NCBI RefSeq assembly: GCF_017309385.1
Contig: NZ_JAFJMJ010000001.1
Span: 3,472,001 to 3,536,000, forward strand
Direction of reading: 5' to 3'
Length of the DNA: 64,000 nt
From: Amycolatopsis sp. 195334CR
GTDB lineage: Bacteria; Actinomycetota; Actinomycetes; Mycobacteriales; Pseudonocardiaceae
This document shows, one piece after another, positions 52,050-61,404 of the stretch (position 1 is its first letter; every line of letters begins with the position of its first letter). The translations under genes were made by a program, and so were the position numbers. The notes beneath the pieces are model-generated. The model searched no databases and had not been told where the DNA came from. It worked only from the letters and a program-made list of their open reading frames with translations.

Positions 52050-53590
52050 CCGAGCTCGCCGACCGGCGCGACGAGGTCGAGCGCATCGCCGAGAAGCGCG
52101 CCGTCGACCGCCAGCACGCCAAGGGAAAGCTCACCGCCCGCGAACGGGTCGAGCTGCTGGTGGATCCGGAGTCCTTTGTGGAGCTGGACCAGTTCGCCCG
52201 GCACCGCTGCACGGACTTCGGCATGGAGGCGAACCGGCCGTACGGCGACGGCGTGGTGACCGGGCACGCCACCATCGACGGCCGCCAGGTGTGCCTGTTC
52301 TCGCAGGACTTCACCGTGTTCGGCGGCAGCATGGGCGAGGTCTTCGGCGAGAAGGTGCTGAAGGTGATGGACCTGGCGATGACCATCGGCTGCCCGGTGA
52401 TCGGCATCAACGATTCGGGTGGCGCGCGGATCCAGGAGGGCGTGGTCTCGCTCGCGCACTACGCGGAACTGGGGCGCCGCAACGCCTTGGCCTCCGGGGT
52501 GATCCCGCAGATCTCGATGATCATGGGCCCGTGTGCCGGTGGCGCGGTCTACTCGCCGGCGATCACCGACTTCACCGTGATGGTCGACCGCACCTCGCAC
52601 ATGTTCGTCACCGGACCGGACGTGGTGCACGCGGTCACCGGGGAACGGGTGAGCACCGAGGAACTCGGCGGCTCGGCGACCAACAGCGAGGTCTCCGGCA
52701 ACGCGCACCACCGGGCGGTCGACGAGGAGGACGCGGTCGACTTCGTGCGGACCCTGCTCGGCTACCTGCCGTCGAACAATGTGGACGGTCCGCCGGAGTT
52801 CGCCGACGAGACGGCGGCCGGGCTGACGCCGTCCGACCTCGAACTCGACCGCGTGATCCCCGATTCGATCAACCAGTCCTACGACATGACCGAGGTGATC
52901 GCGCGCATCGCGGACGACGGTGACTTCCTGGAGATCCACGCCGGGTTCGCGCCGAACATGATCTGCGCGTTCGCCAGGATCGAGGGGCACACGATCGGAG
53001 TGGTCGCCAACCAGCCCGCGCGCCAGGCGGGCGTGATCGACATCGACGCGTCGGAGAAGGCGGCCAGGTTCGTCCGGTTCTGCGACGCGTTCGGCATCCC
53101 GATCCTCACCCTCGCCGACGTTCCCGGTTATCTGCCGGGCGTCGACCAGGAGCGCCACGGGATCATCCGCCGCGGCGCCAAGCTGATCTACGCCTACTCG
53201 GAAGCCACCGTGCCGAAAGTGACCGTGGTGACCCGCAAGGCCTACGGCGGCGGGTACGCGGTCATGGGGTCGAAGCACGTCGGCGCCGACGTGAACATCG
53301 CCTGGCCCACCGCGGAAATCGCGGTGATGGGGGCCGAGGGCGCGGTGCGCGTGCTGCGGCGTCGGGAGCTGGCCGGGCTCGACGGTCCGGAAAGGACATC
53401 GGCCGAACGGCGGTTCGTCGACGAATACCGGGAATGCCACGGCGGCCCGTACACCGCGGCCGACCGCGGTTACGTGGACCTGGTGATCCCGCCGTCGCAG
53501 ACCCGCCTCCAGGTGGCCAGGGCGTTCCGCCTGCTGCGCGGCAAACGGCAGGTCCTGCCCGCCAAGAAGCACGGCAACATCCCGCTTTAG
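52004..53590 (+). CDS. acyl-CoA carboxylase beta subunit of the lipid cassette (AccD4-like role)
   Basis: This 528-residue carboxyltransferase starts at ATG 52004 after GGAGGGAG, inside the last 46 nt of the PKS gene. Motifs are [56 protein letters not shown] and [18 protein letters not shown]. Position Ala419 in YGGGYAVMG holds Asp in the short-chain enzyme at 1622 (Asp435), so a different, perhaps longer acyl-CoA is likely. It would supply the carboxyacyl extender to the PKS AT, as AccD4 does for Pks13. The C-terminus is the usual KKHGNIPL. Confidence 0.88.
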   Translation: MDHADRGHHSTAYRIAELADRRDEVERIAEKRAVDRQHAKGKLTARERVELLVDPESFVELDQFARHRCTDFGMEANRPYGDGVVTGHATIDGRQVCLFSQDFTVFGGSMGEVFGEKVLKVMDLAMTIGCPVIGINDSGGARIQEGVVSLAHYAELGRRNALASGVIPQISMIMGPCAGGAVYSPAITDFTVMVDRTSHMFVTGPDVVHAVTGERVSTEELGGSATNSEVSGNAHHRAVDEEDAVDFVRTLLGYLPSNNVDGPPEFADETAAGLTPSDLELDRVIPDSINQSYDMTEVIARIADDGDFLEIHAGFAPNMICAFARIEGHTIGVVANQPARQAGVIDIDASEKAARFVRFCDAFGIPILTLADVPGYLPGVDQERHGIIRRGAKLIYAYSEATVPKVTVVTRKAYGGGYAVMGSKHVGADVNIAWPTAEIAVMGAEGAVRVLRRRELAGLDGPERTSAERRFVDEYRECHGGPYTAADRGYVDLVIPPSQTRLQVARAFRLLRGKRQVLPAKKHGNIPL

Positions 53591-53604
53591 CGAATGGAGG
53601 ACGG

Positions 53605-54579
53605 ATGAAAAGACGCTGGCTGCTGGCACTACCCCTGCTGGTGGCACTGGTCATCCCGGTGCCGGCGGCCACCGCGGTCCCGCCGGTGACCGCGGACAAC
53701 GGCGCGAAGATCGTCAAGGAGACCCACGTCGACGCGCGCACGGTGGACATCGAGATCAGCTCGCCCTCGCTGGCCGGCACCGGGATGGTCCGCCTGCTGC
53801 TGCCGTCGAAGTGGGCGGCCGAGCCGAACCGCACCTGGCCGACGCTGTACCTCCTGCACGGCTGCTGCGAACCGGCGGACTACCGCTCCTGGGACCAGTT
53901 CACCGACGTCGAGCAGTTCACCGCGGACAAGGACACCATCGTGGTGATGCCCACCGACGGCAAGGCGGGCATGTACACCAAGTGGTGGAACCTCGGGCTG
54001 AAGTCCACTCCGGACTGGGAGACCTTCCACACGCTGGAGGTGCGCCAGCTGGTCGAGCGCGGGTACCGCGGCGGCACCCAGCGCGCGGTCGCCGGGGTGT
54101 CCATCGGCGGTTACGGCGCGATGGCGTACGCCTTCCGGCACAAGGGGATGTTCGGCGCCGCCGCCTCCTACAGCGGGATGCCGAACACGCTGTTCCCCGG
54201 CACGCCGGCGGTGATCAAGGGAATCCTGGTCCGCGAGGGCTTCTACAACTGGTTCGACCTCTGGGGCCACGAGATCACCAACATCTTCACCTGGTCCGAC
54301 CGCAACCCCTTCGACCACGTCGACGACCTGCGCGGGACCGCGCTGTACATCTCGTGCGGCAACGGCCGCACCGGACCGCTCGATCCGCCGGGGCAGAGCG
54401 ACGTGCTGGAACCGGCGGCCGAGCTGACGTCGCGCAGCTTCACCGATCGGCTCAAGTCGCGGGGGATCCCCGCCACGGTCGACTACTACGGCGACGGCAC
54501 GCACAGCTGGCCGTACTGGGAACGCGCGCTGCACAACTCCTGGCCGGTGCTGGCACCCGCACTCGGGCTGCCCGCCTGA
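53605..54579 (+). CDS. secreted antigen-85-like esterase/acyltransferase
   Basis: This 324-residue exported alpha/beta-hydrolase of the esterase-D/Ag85 family starts at ATG 53605 after GGAGG. The signal peptide is about residues 1-24. Ser166 lies in AGVSIGGYGAM and His300 in GDGTHSWPYWERAL, closely like the THSWEYW end of mycobacterial Ag85 proteins. Ag85 enzymes transfer mycoloyl groups to trehalose outside the cell. Placement directly behind PKS and AccD suggests transfer of the cassette's acyl product to an outer acceptor. Simple ester hydrolysis is the alternative. Confidence 0.85.
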   Translation: MKRRWLLALPLLVALVIPVPAATAVPPVTADNGAKIVKETHVDARTVDIEISSPSLAGTGMVRLLLPSKWAAEPNRTWPTLYLLHGCCEPADYRSWDQFTDVEQFTADKDTIVVMPTDGKAGMYTKWWNLGLKSTPDWETFHTLEVRQLVERGYRGGTQRAVAGVSIGGYGAMAYAFRHKGMFGAAASYSGMPNTLFPGTPAVIKGILVREGFYNWFDLWGHEITNIFTWSDRNPFDHVDDLRGTALYISCGNGRTGPLDPPGQSDVLEPAAELTSRSFTDRLKSRGIPATVDYYGDGTHSWPYWERALHNSWPVLAPALGLPA

Positions 54580-54605
54580 CCGTCCGTCTATTTTGGAGGA
54601 ATTCC

Positions 54606-55841
54606 TTGAGCAAGCACAGAATCGGCCGAGTGCTGCGGGCGGGCGCCTGCGCGCTCACCGCCCTGCTGGCACTTTCGGTGACCAGCACGGTTTCCTCGGC
54701 CGTCGAACCCGCCGCCCCGGAGGCCGCCGCCGCCGGGTTGCCCGGCCCGTTCGACGACTCCTTCTACACCCCACCGTCGACCCTGCCCGCGGGCAAACCG
54801 GGTGACGTGATCCGGTGGCGGCCATCGATACCCGGGCTGAACACGCTCAACGCGAACGCCTGGGAGGTCATGTACCTCTCGGTCAACGCGCTGGGCAAGC
54901 CGAACGCGGTGACCGGCACGGTGCTGGTGCCCAAGGGCGTCGACCCGGCCAAGGCGCCGATCGTCGGCTTCGGCGTCGGCACCCAGGGCCCGGCGTTCAA
55001 GTGCACGCCGTCGAAGGCGATCTCCCGCGGCACGCTGTACGACCAGCCCGCGATCAACGACTCGCTGAGCGCCGGGTACGCGGTGGCGGTCACCGACTAC
55101 GAGGGTTACTCGAAGGACACCGTCCCGACCTACATCGTCGGCCAGTCGATGGGCCCGGCGCTGATCGACTCGGTACGGGCGGCGCAGAACCTCGACGCGG
55201 CGAAGCTGTCGAAGACGTCGAAGGTGGTCTTCCAGGGTTACTCGCAGGGCGGCGGCGCCGCGATGTGGGCGGCGGAGAAGCAGCCGTCGTACGCACCGGA
55301 GCTGAACCTGGTCGGGGTGGCGGCCGGTGGTGTGCCCGCCGACCTGAACGAGGTGGCGAAGGGACTCGACGGGTACCTCGGCTTCGGCTTCCTCGCCTTC
55401 GCCGCGGTCGGTCTCGATACGGCGTACGCCGACCTGAAGCTGGATTCGTACCTGAACGACACCGGCCGCACGGAACTGCAGGAGGCCAAGGAGAACGCGT
55501 GCGTGGTGGAACTGCTGGCGAACTACCCGTTCAAGAAGATCAGCGACTACACCACCAGCAATCCGCTGAACACCCCGCAGTGGCAGGCGCGGCTGGCGCA
55601 GAACAAGCTCGGCGCCAACCCGCCGAAGGTGCCGGTGTTCCAGTACCACGCGGTGGCGGACGAGATCGTGAACACGCCGCAGGCCGACGCGCTGCACAAG
55701 ACCTACTGCGGCAAGGGCGTCAAGGTGCAGTGGAACACCTACCTGGCCGAACACCTGACCGGCATCTTCGCCGGGAACGGTGACGCGCACCAGTGGATCA
55801 CCGACCGGTTCGCCGGTGCTAGCGCACCTTCGAACTGCTGA
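54606..55841 (+). CDS. secretory lipase (LIP family)
   Basis: This 411-residue exported lipase starts with TTG 54606 after GGAGGA. The signal peptide is about residues 1-33 (ACALTALLALSVTSTVSSAV). The nucleophile is Ser213 in FQGYSQGGGAAMWAA, and conserved LIP-family segments include YAVAVTDYEGYSKDTVPTYI and PVFQYHAVADEIVNTPQADA, with a late His in YLAEHLTGIFAG. LIP enzymes split acylglycerols or related esters. It is the last gene of the cassette and is followed by a strong hairpin. Confidence 0.87.
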   Translation: MSKHRIGRVLRAGACALTALLALSVTSTVSSAVEPAAPEAAAAGLPGPFDDSFYTPPSTLPAGKPGDVIRWRPSIPGLNTLNANAWEVMYLSVNALGKPNAVTGTVLVPKGVDPAKAPIVGFGVGTQGPAFKCTPSKAISRGTLYDQPAINDSLSAGYAVAVTDYEGYSKDTVPTYIVGQSMGPALIDSVRAAQNLDAAKLSKTSKVVFQGYSQGGGAAMWAAEKQPSYAPELNLVGVAAGGVPADLNEVAKGLDGYLGFGFLAFAAVGLDTAYADLKLDSYLNDTGRTELQEAKENACVVELLANYPFKKISDYTTSNPLNTPQWQARLAQNKLGANPPKVPVFQYHAVADEIVNTPQADALHKTYCGKGVKVQWNTYLAEHLTGIFAGNGDAHQWITDRFAGASAPSNC

Positions 55842-55853
55842 TTGTTCATTGTT

Positions 55854-55891
55854 GCGCGGCTTTCCCGGTGAATTCGCCGGGAAAGCCGCGC
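55854..55891. terminator. strong hairpin ending the lipid cassette
   Basis: Positions 55854-55868 and 55877-55891 form a perfect 15-bp stem with the 8-nt loop TGAATTCG, 13 nt after the lipase stop codon. It closes the 43.8-55.8 kb transcript. Confidence 0.82.
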
Positions 55892-55993
55892 GGCTCGAGA
55901 ACTGCTGGGAAACGGCTCGATCGCGATTGAAAGCGATGTGAAAAACGAACTACCCTGGGGTGGAAAATGTCTGCGCGAGCCCCAGGGGATTCG

Positions 55994-57214
55994 ATGAAAC
56001 GGCACATCACGATCATCCACCGGTGGCGGGAGCAATACGCCGAATACGCGGAGTACCTCGACCATTCCGAGAACAACGTGACCTACATCACCACCGATGT
56101 CGGGGTATTGGGCGTTCCGGAGGGTGCCGCGGCCACCGCGCTCGTGGTGAACACCGACGACATCGACGAGGTGCGCGCGAAGGTGGTCGAGCTGGCGGCC
56201 CGGTTCGGGAAGCCGGCCGGGATCGTCGCGCTCAAGGAGGACGACCTCGAGGTGGGCGCGGCCCTGCGCGAGGAGTTCGGCTGCCCCGGCCCGCGGGTGT
56301 CGGCGTTCGTGCCGTTCCGCGACAAGCTGGTGATGTGCGGGGTGATCCGGGACGCCGGGTTGCCGCTGCCCGCGTTCGGCCCGGCCGCGACCGCCGAGCA
56401 GGTGCTCGGGTTCGCCGAGGAGCACGGGTGGCCGGTGATCGTGAAGCCGCGGAGCGAGAGCAGCAGCGCGGGCGTGGTCATCGTCCAGGACGCCGAGCAC
56501 CTGGCCACTTTGGACCTGGACGACTCGCGCATGGTGCAGAAGTTCGTCGACCACACGGTGTTCCACGTGGACGGTTACTTCGACGGGGTCGAGGTCCGCC
56601 GGTGGAGTTCGGCGGAGTACCTGAACACCTGCCTGACCTTCCGCGGCGGTGGGGTGCTCGGCTCGGTGGAGGACGACGACCCGGAACGCCTCAAGGCGGT
56701 CGGCAACGCGACGGCGCAGTTCATCTCCGCGCTGACCGACGAGCCGACGGCGTTCCACCTGGAGGTCTTCGTCGCCCCGGCGGCCGACGGCGGGTTCGAG
56801 GTGCAGTTCCTGGAGGTCGGCGCGCGGGTCGGTGGCGCGGAGATCCCGTTCCTGTGGCGGGACGTGCACGGCTACGACCTGATGCGGGCGGCGTTCGAGT
56901 TGCAGCTGGGCCTGGTGCCGCAGGTGACCGACGCGCTGGAGGACAAGGACCTGGCGGGCTGGATGCTGGTGGCCGCGCCGGCGAAGCGCCCGTGCCTGAT
57001 CACCGAGTCCACGCCGGTGCTGGGCCTGACGCCCGGGCCGTACGCCGAACGCGTGCTGGAGGTCGGGGAGATCCTGCCGAACGCCGCCGCCTTCTACGAA
57101 CACGTCGGCGGCCGATTCCGCTTCCGCGGGTCGACCAGCGCCGAGATCATCGAGGCCATCGAGAACACGGTGCGTCACTTCCGGGTCGCCGCCACCCCCA
57201 TCGAACCGGACTGA
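55994..57214 (+). CDS. ATP-grasp ligase domain protein
   Basis: This 406-residue protein starts at ATG 55994 (AGGGGA 6 nt upstream); ATG 55967 is an alternative. It has a pre-ATP-grasp region (HITIIHRWREQYAEYAEYL) and an ATP-grasp domain with GWPVIVKPRSESSSAGVVIV, VQFLEVGARVGGAEIPFLWR and an acidic metal site. It resembles carboxylate-amine ligases of secondary metabolism and ATP-grasp peptide ligases. No acceptor can be named. The cassette terminator lies between it and the lipase gene, so co-regulation is uncertain. It is convergent with the XRE gene. Confidence 0.8.
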   Translation: MKRHITIIHRWREQYAEYAEYLDHSENNVTYITTDVGVLGVPEGAAATALVVNTDDIDEVRAKVVELAARFGKPAGIVALKEDDLEVGAALREEFGCPGPRVSAFVPFRDKLVMCGVIRDAGLPLPAFGPAATAEQVLGFAEEHGWPVIVKPRSESSSAGVVIVQDAEHLATLDLDDSRMVQKFVDHTVFHVDGYFDGVEVRRWSSAEYLNTCLTFRGGGVLGSVEDDDPERLKAVGNATAQFISALTDEPTAFHLEVFVAPAADGGFEVQFLEVGARVGGAEIPFLWRDVHGYDLMRAAFELQLGLVPQVTDALEDKDLAGWMLVAAPAKRPCLITESTPVLGLTPGPYAERVLEVGEILPNAAAFYEHVGGRFRFRGSTSAEIIEAIENTVRHFRVAATPIEPD

Positions 57215-57235
57215 CATTTCGGCAGGGGTGGGCGG

Positions 57236-57676
57236 TCAGAAGCGCTGGAGTCGCAGCAACCGTTGTCGAAGCCAGTCCGGCGGCACCTTGCACAGTGCCG
57301 CCGCGGCTTCGATGGCATCGGGCGTGAGCCGGATCAATTCGTTGCCGTAAGTCTTTGCCCAGGCTGCGAGCGGCTTCAGCGGCGGATCGTCGAGCTGCCG
57401 CAGGCGTGGGGCGCGAATCACCTGTGTCCGTCGGCCGTCCACCGGCCACACCGACTCCACCGGCCGGCCGACCACGTGGCAGAAATCCATCAACCGGTCG
57501 ATCGGGATCTGTCGCGTGCCCGCTTCCCAAGCGCTGATCGTGCCGACAGACGGCCGGCTCACCATGCGTTCGGACACGTTCTCGCGGGTGAGGTGGGCCA
57601 TCGCCCGAGTCATGCGCAAGTTGCGCCCGAGTTCGGCCTGAAACGTCGTCTGTGCCGTCACAATGCGCGGCCGCAT
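57236..57676 (-). CDS. XRE family DNA-binding protein
   Basis: This 146-residue protein starts at ATG 57676. The helix-turn-helix is at about 10-65 (LGRNLRMTRAMAHLTRENVS, SVGTISAWEAGTRQIPIDRL). The C-terminal half is short and Arg/Leu-rich with no known domain. It is downstream of an 86-residue unknown protein by 32 nt and is likely co-transcribed with it from a promoter with a perfect inverted repeat (58021-58042). Confidence 0.8.
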   Translation of the reverse strand: MRPRIVTAQTTFQAELGRNLRMTRAMAHLTRENVSERMVSRPSVGTISAWEAGTRQIPIDRLMDFCHVVGRPVESVWPVDGRRTQVIRAPRLRQLDDPPLKPLAAWAKTYGNELIRLTPDAIEAAAALCKVPPDWLRQRLLRLQRF

Positions 57677-57708
57677 GTCGCGATCCCCGGCACCGGAGTT
57701 GCCGGTGC

Positions 57709-57969
57709 TCACCGGGCGTCGTCCGCGTCCTCGACCGGCCAGCCGGGGTCCCGTCCGGTCCGGCACTGCCGTTGATGTAGCAGGGCATCGAAGATCGACC
57801 GGCTCACCGCGCGGCACCCACGGCAGGAACGCCACCAACGCAGCGCGACGGCGTAGCTCGCCGGGTCCTCCCACCGCGTCGCGGGCACCTCGCCGACGGC
57901 CGGTAGCTCCGCAGAAACCCCTGGCAGAAGCAGGGGCTCGACTTCGCCGAACTCGAGTCTCGCACTCAC
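57709..57969 (-). CDS. small Trp/Cys-containing protein of unknown function
   Basis: I do not recognise this 86-residue protein. The start is GTG 57969 with GGGAGG upstream. It has an acidic N-terminus (SARLEFGEVEPLLLPGVS), then VALRWWRSCRGCRAVSRSIF, with a CxxC pair and a third Cys at QRQC that could bind metal. It is co-directional with the XRE gene and may be its partner. No signal or membrane segment is seen. Confidence 0.62.
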   Translation of the reverse strand: MSARLEFGEVEPLLLPGVSAELPAVGEVPATRWEDPASYAVALRWWRSCRGCRAVSRSIFDALLHQRQCRTGRDPGWPVEDADDAR

Positions 57970-58020
57970 TTCGTGTACCTCCCGTGATCAGAAGGTCACG
58001 CTAGAAGCGCGTCACGGGCA

Positions 58021-58042
58021 GTTGTGTCCAGGAGGACACAAC
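58021..58042. promoter_or_regulatory. perfect inverted repeat upstream of the small-protein/XRE operon
   Basis: GTTGTGTCC (58021-58029), AGGA, GGACACAAC (58034-58042): 9-bp perfect arms, 52 nt before the GTG at 57969 and just after the stop of the XRE-TPR gene. It may be an XRE operator; a terminator role for the upstream gene is also possible. Confidence 0.6.
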
Positions 58043-58051
58043 CACTGATGT

Positions 58052-59242
58052 TCACCCGGTCGGGGCCAAGCCCATTCGCCAGGCCAGACCGCGCAGGTCT
58101 CGGCTGTCGGCGCTCGGCGGGGCGGTGTTGAGCATCGTGGAGACCGCCTCCCGCACGAATGGGTTCGTGCGCAACTTCTGCGGCGCCAGCTTCTCGGCGG
58201 TCAGCAGGGCACTCATGCCCTGGTTACGCAGTTTGCGCTCGGTGAGCAGACCGCGCCCGAGGTCGGTCCAGAAGGCCGCCTGGCGATGCGGCGCGACCTC
58301 GGACAGGTGTACGGCTTCGGCGAACTCGGCGACCTTCGCGCCGTAGCCCAGCTCGACGCCGATGGTGACACGCCAGATCCCGACGTTGGACCGCCCGAAG
58401 TCCGATGGCCGGTACGGCTTGTCTTCGGCGTCGGTGACGTTCGTGAGATCGGTCGCTTCGGCCAGGTGGTCCAGCGCGGCGCCCTCATTGCCGAGTACGG
58501 CCGAGGCCAGAGCGGCAGTCAGGTGTGCCATGCCGCGCATGTACCCCGGGATCTCGGTCGAGGTGGCGATCCCGGTGGCCAGTTCGTACTGGCGGTGGCG
58601 GTTGGAGCCGCTGAGCAACTGCGCGCGGCGCCAGGACACATCGGCCAGGTAGTGCGGGTCTTCCAGCTCTTCGGCGGCCTGTCGCATGCGCTCGACGGCG
58701 AGCGTCGGCAAACCGTTCTGCCCGAGGTCGTGGGTCAGGTAAGCCGCGGTCTTGTAGGCGCTGATCAGGCCGACGAGTGCGGGCTGCCGATGTTCGTCGG
58801 ATCCGACGAGCCGGAGAAGGTCGCGGATCAGCCCGGGGAGCATGGCGGCCTGGGCGGCGTAGTCGGCGTTCGGGCGCAGCACGGTATCGAGGTGGCGCAG
58901 GTCTGCCTGCACGTCCTGCCATGGGCGGCCGGGGGTGTCGGGTACCTCGCCTACTCGCCAACCCGTGAGCGCGTCCGAGATAACCGGGAGCGCGGAGTGG
59001 ATGCCGTCGGACTCCGAGTCCGTGGGGGTGTAGGGCTTGCCGAGGAGGTCGCTCGGGGCGACCCGTAGCGCTGTCGCGAGCCCTTCGAGCACTCGGCGGC
59101 TGTCTATTGCCTTTTCGCCGCGCTCGATCTTCCCCAGATAGCCGTGCGAGATCCCGGCCAGTTGCGCGCAGGGCCGGAGACCGAGCTTGCGCCAGTTGCG
59201 AATCTCGCGCACCCGGCGGCCGAAGGCAGGTTGCATGGCCAC
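58052..59242 (-). CDS. XRE regulator with TPR-like C-terminal domain
   Basis: This 396-residue protein has a helix-turn-helix at about 5-65 (REIRNWRKLGLRPCAQLAGI, SHGYLGKIERGEKAIDSRRV) and a long helical repeat region (about 110-380; LADVSWRRAQLLSGSNRHRQ, AALDHLAEATDL, AAFWTDLGRGLLTERKL). The plan resembles quorum- or peptide-sensing XRE regulators of actinomycetes. ATG 59242 or 59236 may start it. An imperfect inverted repeat sits about 100 nt upstream. The ligand is unknown. Confidence 0.83.
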   Translation of the reverse strand: MAMQPAFGRRVREIRNWRKLGLRPCAQLAGISHGYLGKIERGEKAIDSRRVLEGLATALRVAPSDLLGKPYTPTDSESDGIHSALPVISDALTGWRVGEVPDTPGRPWQDVQADLRHLDTVLRPNADYAAQAAMLPGLIRDLLRLVGSDEHRQPALVGLISAYKTAAYLTHDLGQNGLPTLAVERMRQAAEELEDPHYLADVSWRRAQLLSGSNRHRQYELATGIATSTEIPGYMRGMAHLTAALASAVLGNEGAALDHLAEATDLTNVTDAEDKPYRPSDFGRSNVGIWRVTIGVELGYGAKVAEFAEAVHLSEVAPHRQAAFWTDLGRGLLTERKLRNQGMSALLTAEKLAPQKLRTNPFVREAVSTMLNTAPPSADSRDLRGLAWRMGLAPTG

Positions 59243-59340
59243 ACCTCTTCGCGGTCGACCCCTCCGCGAAACCCCGGCCCGTCGACCCAGGGCATGTGTA
59301 ACTCCGCGAAGAGATACGGCCCCAGGCTACCTGCCGTACT

Positions 59341-59361
59341 GGCAATGCAACTAGCAGTGCC
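59341..59361. promoter_or_regulatory. inverted repeat upstream of the XRE-TPR gene
   Basis: GGCAATGC (59341-59348), AACTA, GCAGTGCC (59354-59361) pair at 7 of 8 positions. It lies in the divergent gap between the XRE-TPR gene and the WXG-like gene, and could serve either. Confidence 0.45.
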
Positions 59362-59475
59362 GGAAGCGGGCGTGGACCCCACGGGTTGCCGGGCATTAGA
59401 CCGGCAGGTCGCGACCAAGGTTGTGGGTAATCATTCCGTCCCCGGGTCGGCGCCAAGATCGTTAGAGTGGCGCCG

Positions 59476-59790
59476 ATGTCGAACGGGTACGAGGTCCACC
59501 TCGAGGCACTGCGCCGGGCGGCGCTGGCTGCTGATTCGGCCGCTGAGCAGGTCTCGGCGGCCGACCTCGGGAGCGCGCTCCGCGAGGCGGTGGCCGGGCT
59601 GCCCGGCGCCCGGTGCGCCCAGGCGGTCGAGGCGGCCGGCGAGGCCTGGCGCGGGGAACTCGCGGACTGGTCGTCGCGGGCCCGGGGTTACGGGCAGTCG
59701 CTGACCGGCGCGGCCGACGGCTACGGCCGCAACGATGCCGCTGTGGCACAGGACTTCCTCGGCGTCCGCATCGAGGGAGGCGTGCCGTAG
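59476..59790 (+). CDS. WXG100-like helical protein (second locus)
   Basis: This 104-residue helical protein starts at ATG 59476 (GTG 59467 possible). Two long helices flank GEAWRGEL, a WXG-like turn, with the typical ends (EVHLEALRRAALAADSAAEQ and YGQSLTGAADGYGRNDAAVA). It is probably an ESX-type export partner or chaperone of the DUF1023 protein encoded from the very next base. No secretion machinery genes are in the window. Confidence 0.75.
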   Translation: MSNGYEVHLEALRRAALAADSAAEQVSAADLGSALREAVAGLPGARCAQAVEAAGEAWRGELADWSSRARGYGQSLTGAADGYGRNDAAVAQDFLGVRIEGGVP

Positions 59791-61392
59791 ATGGTCAGCT
59801 ACGGGGAAGTGCGGCAGTGGCGGCCCGGTCCGCTCGACAGCGCCGAGCGGAGCCTCAAAGCCCTGTCCGACAAGCTGCTCGACCAGTCGGACGAGTTCGT
59901 CGTGCGGGGCACCCCCGCCGGGTGGACCGGTGACGCCGCCGCCGCGGCGGCGCGGCAGCGCACCACGATCGGTGACCGGATGGACGGCATCCTCGCGGGC
60001 GTGCGGACGGCCCGCGGCGGGCTGGCGAGCGCGGCGGACGCGGTCACCAGTCTCAGCCACGCCGTCCAGGAAACGGACAACCTCGCGCAGGTGAACGGTT
60101 TCGGAATCGGCGACAACGGCGCCGTCCGCGATGTGGCGCCACCGCGGCAGGTGCCCGCCGAACTGGTCGACGAGGTCCGGCGGCAGCGGCAGCGCATGGC
60201 CGACGAGCTGGTGGACCGCGTGGAACGAATCCTGTTGCGGGCCAACGACATCGACGGGGAGCTCGGCTCGCTGCTGAGCAAGATCGCCACGGGCGAGGCC
60301 GAAACGGCGCAGGCGCGGGTGTCCGTGGCGGAACCGCCCGACGGCACCCCGGCGGAGAACGCCTCGTGGTGGAACTCGCTGTCGGAAGACGAACAGCAGC
60401 GGATCATCGAGAACCACCCGGACTGGATCGGCAACCGCGACGGCATTCCGGCGACGGATCGCGACCAGGCCAACCGGTCGATCCTGGCCGACGAGAAGGT
60501 CCGGCTGGAAGCGGAAGAGGCCGCGCTGCGCGCCGACCTCGACGACAACTTCTTCGGCGGGATCTTCACCGACGACGACTCCGAGCTCGAAGCGGTCCAA
60601 GGCAAGTTGAAGGGCATCGAGGCGATCGAGTCCAAACTGGACAGCACGGCCGGGCTCGGCCAGAGCGAGCGGCACTACCTCCTGGGCTTCGACACCGGCG
60701 AAGACGGCAAAGCCATCGTCGCCAAGGGAAATCCCGACAGCGCCGACAACGTGGCGACGTTCGTGCCCGGTACCGGCGCCGACCTCGAAGGCGTCGGCGG
60801 TCTGCTCAACCGCGGCGACAAGATGTGGCTCGCGGCCGACGATTCGAGTGCCGACGAGTCCACTTCGGTCGTCACCTGGCTCGGTTACGACGCGCCGGAC
60901 AACATTCCGCTGGCGGCGTCGCAGGAGTACGCCACCGGCGCCCGGCAGGACCTGGACAGCTTCCACGACGGACTGCGCGTGACCCACGAGGGCGGGCCGT
61001 CGCACAACACGGTCATCGGCCACAGCTACGGCAGCACGGTGATCGGGCACGCCGGCCGCGATCTGGACCTCGACGTGGACAAGATGGTTTTTGTCGGCAG
61101 TCCCGGGGTCGGCGTGGACCACGCGAGCGAGTTGAACATCGATCCCGGTGACGTGTACGCCACCACCGCGCGGGAGGACATCATCCGCCTGACGCCGGAA
61201 TTCATCCACGGCAACCACCCGGTCGACGACGACTTCGGGGCGCACGAGTTCGAAGCGGATCCCGGCGAGGGCGGCATTTCCGGTGGTGTGCACACCCACA
61301 GCGCCTACTGGGACGACGGCAACAAGGCGCTGACGAACCTCGGGCATATCATCGTCGGCAACACCGACCGGCTCAGCTCATCCGCACACTGA
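59791..61392 (+). CDS. DUF1023 alpha/beta-hydrolase with WXG-like N-terminus
   Basis: This 533-residue protein has an N-terminal helical region like ESX substrates (about 1-100; GTPAGWTGDAAAAAARQRTT), a charged middle with a predicted coiled coil (ILADEKVRLEAEEAALRADL), and a C-terminal DUF1023 domain. The domain shows VATFVPGTGADLEGVGGLLN, the nucleophile motif VIGHSYGSTVIGHAG and a late HTHSAYW. Such proteins are putative exported esterases or effectors. The gene abuts the WXG-like gene, and a small unknown gene follows. Confidence 0.82.
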   Translation: MVSYGEVRQWRPGPLDSAERSLKALSDKLLDQSDEFVVRGTPAGWTGDAAAAAARQRTTIGDRMDGILAGVRTARGGLASAADAVTSLSHAVQETDNLAQVNGFGIGDNGAVRDVAPPRQVPAELVDEVRRQRQRMADELVDRVERILLRANDIDGELGSLLSKIATGEAETAQARVSVAEPPDGTPAENASWWNSLSEDEQQRIIENHPDWIGNRDGIPATDRDQANRSILADEKVRLEAEEAALRADLDDNFFGGIFTDDDSELEAVQGKLKGIEAIESKLDSTAGLGQSERHYLLGFDTGEDGKAIVAKGNPDSADNVATFVPGTGADLEGVGGLLNRGDKMWLAADDSSADESTSVVTWLGYDAPDNIPLAASQEYATGARQDLDSFHDGLRVTHEGGPSHNTVIGHSYGSTVIGHAGRDLDLDVDKMVFVGSPGVGVDHASELNIDPGDVYATTAREDIIRLTPEFIHGNHPVDDDFGAHEFEADPGEGGISGGVHTHSAYWDDGNKALTNLGHIIVGNTDRLSSSAH

Positions 61393-61404
61393 CGGGGATC
61401 AGGC

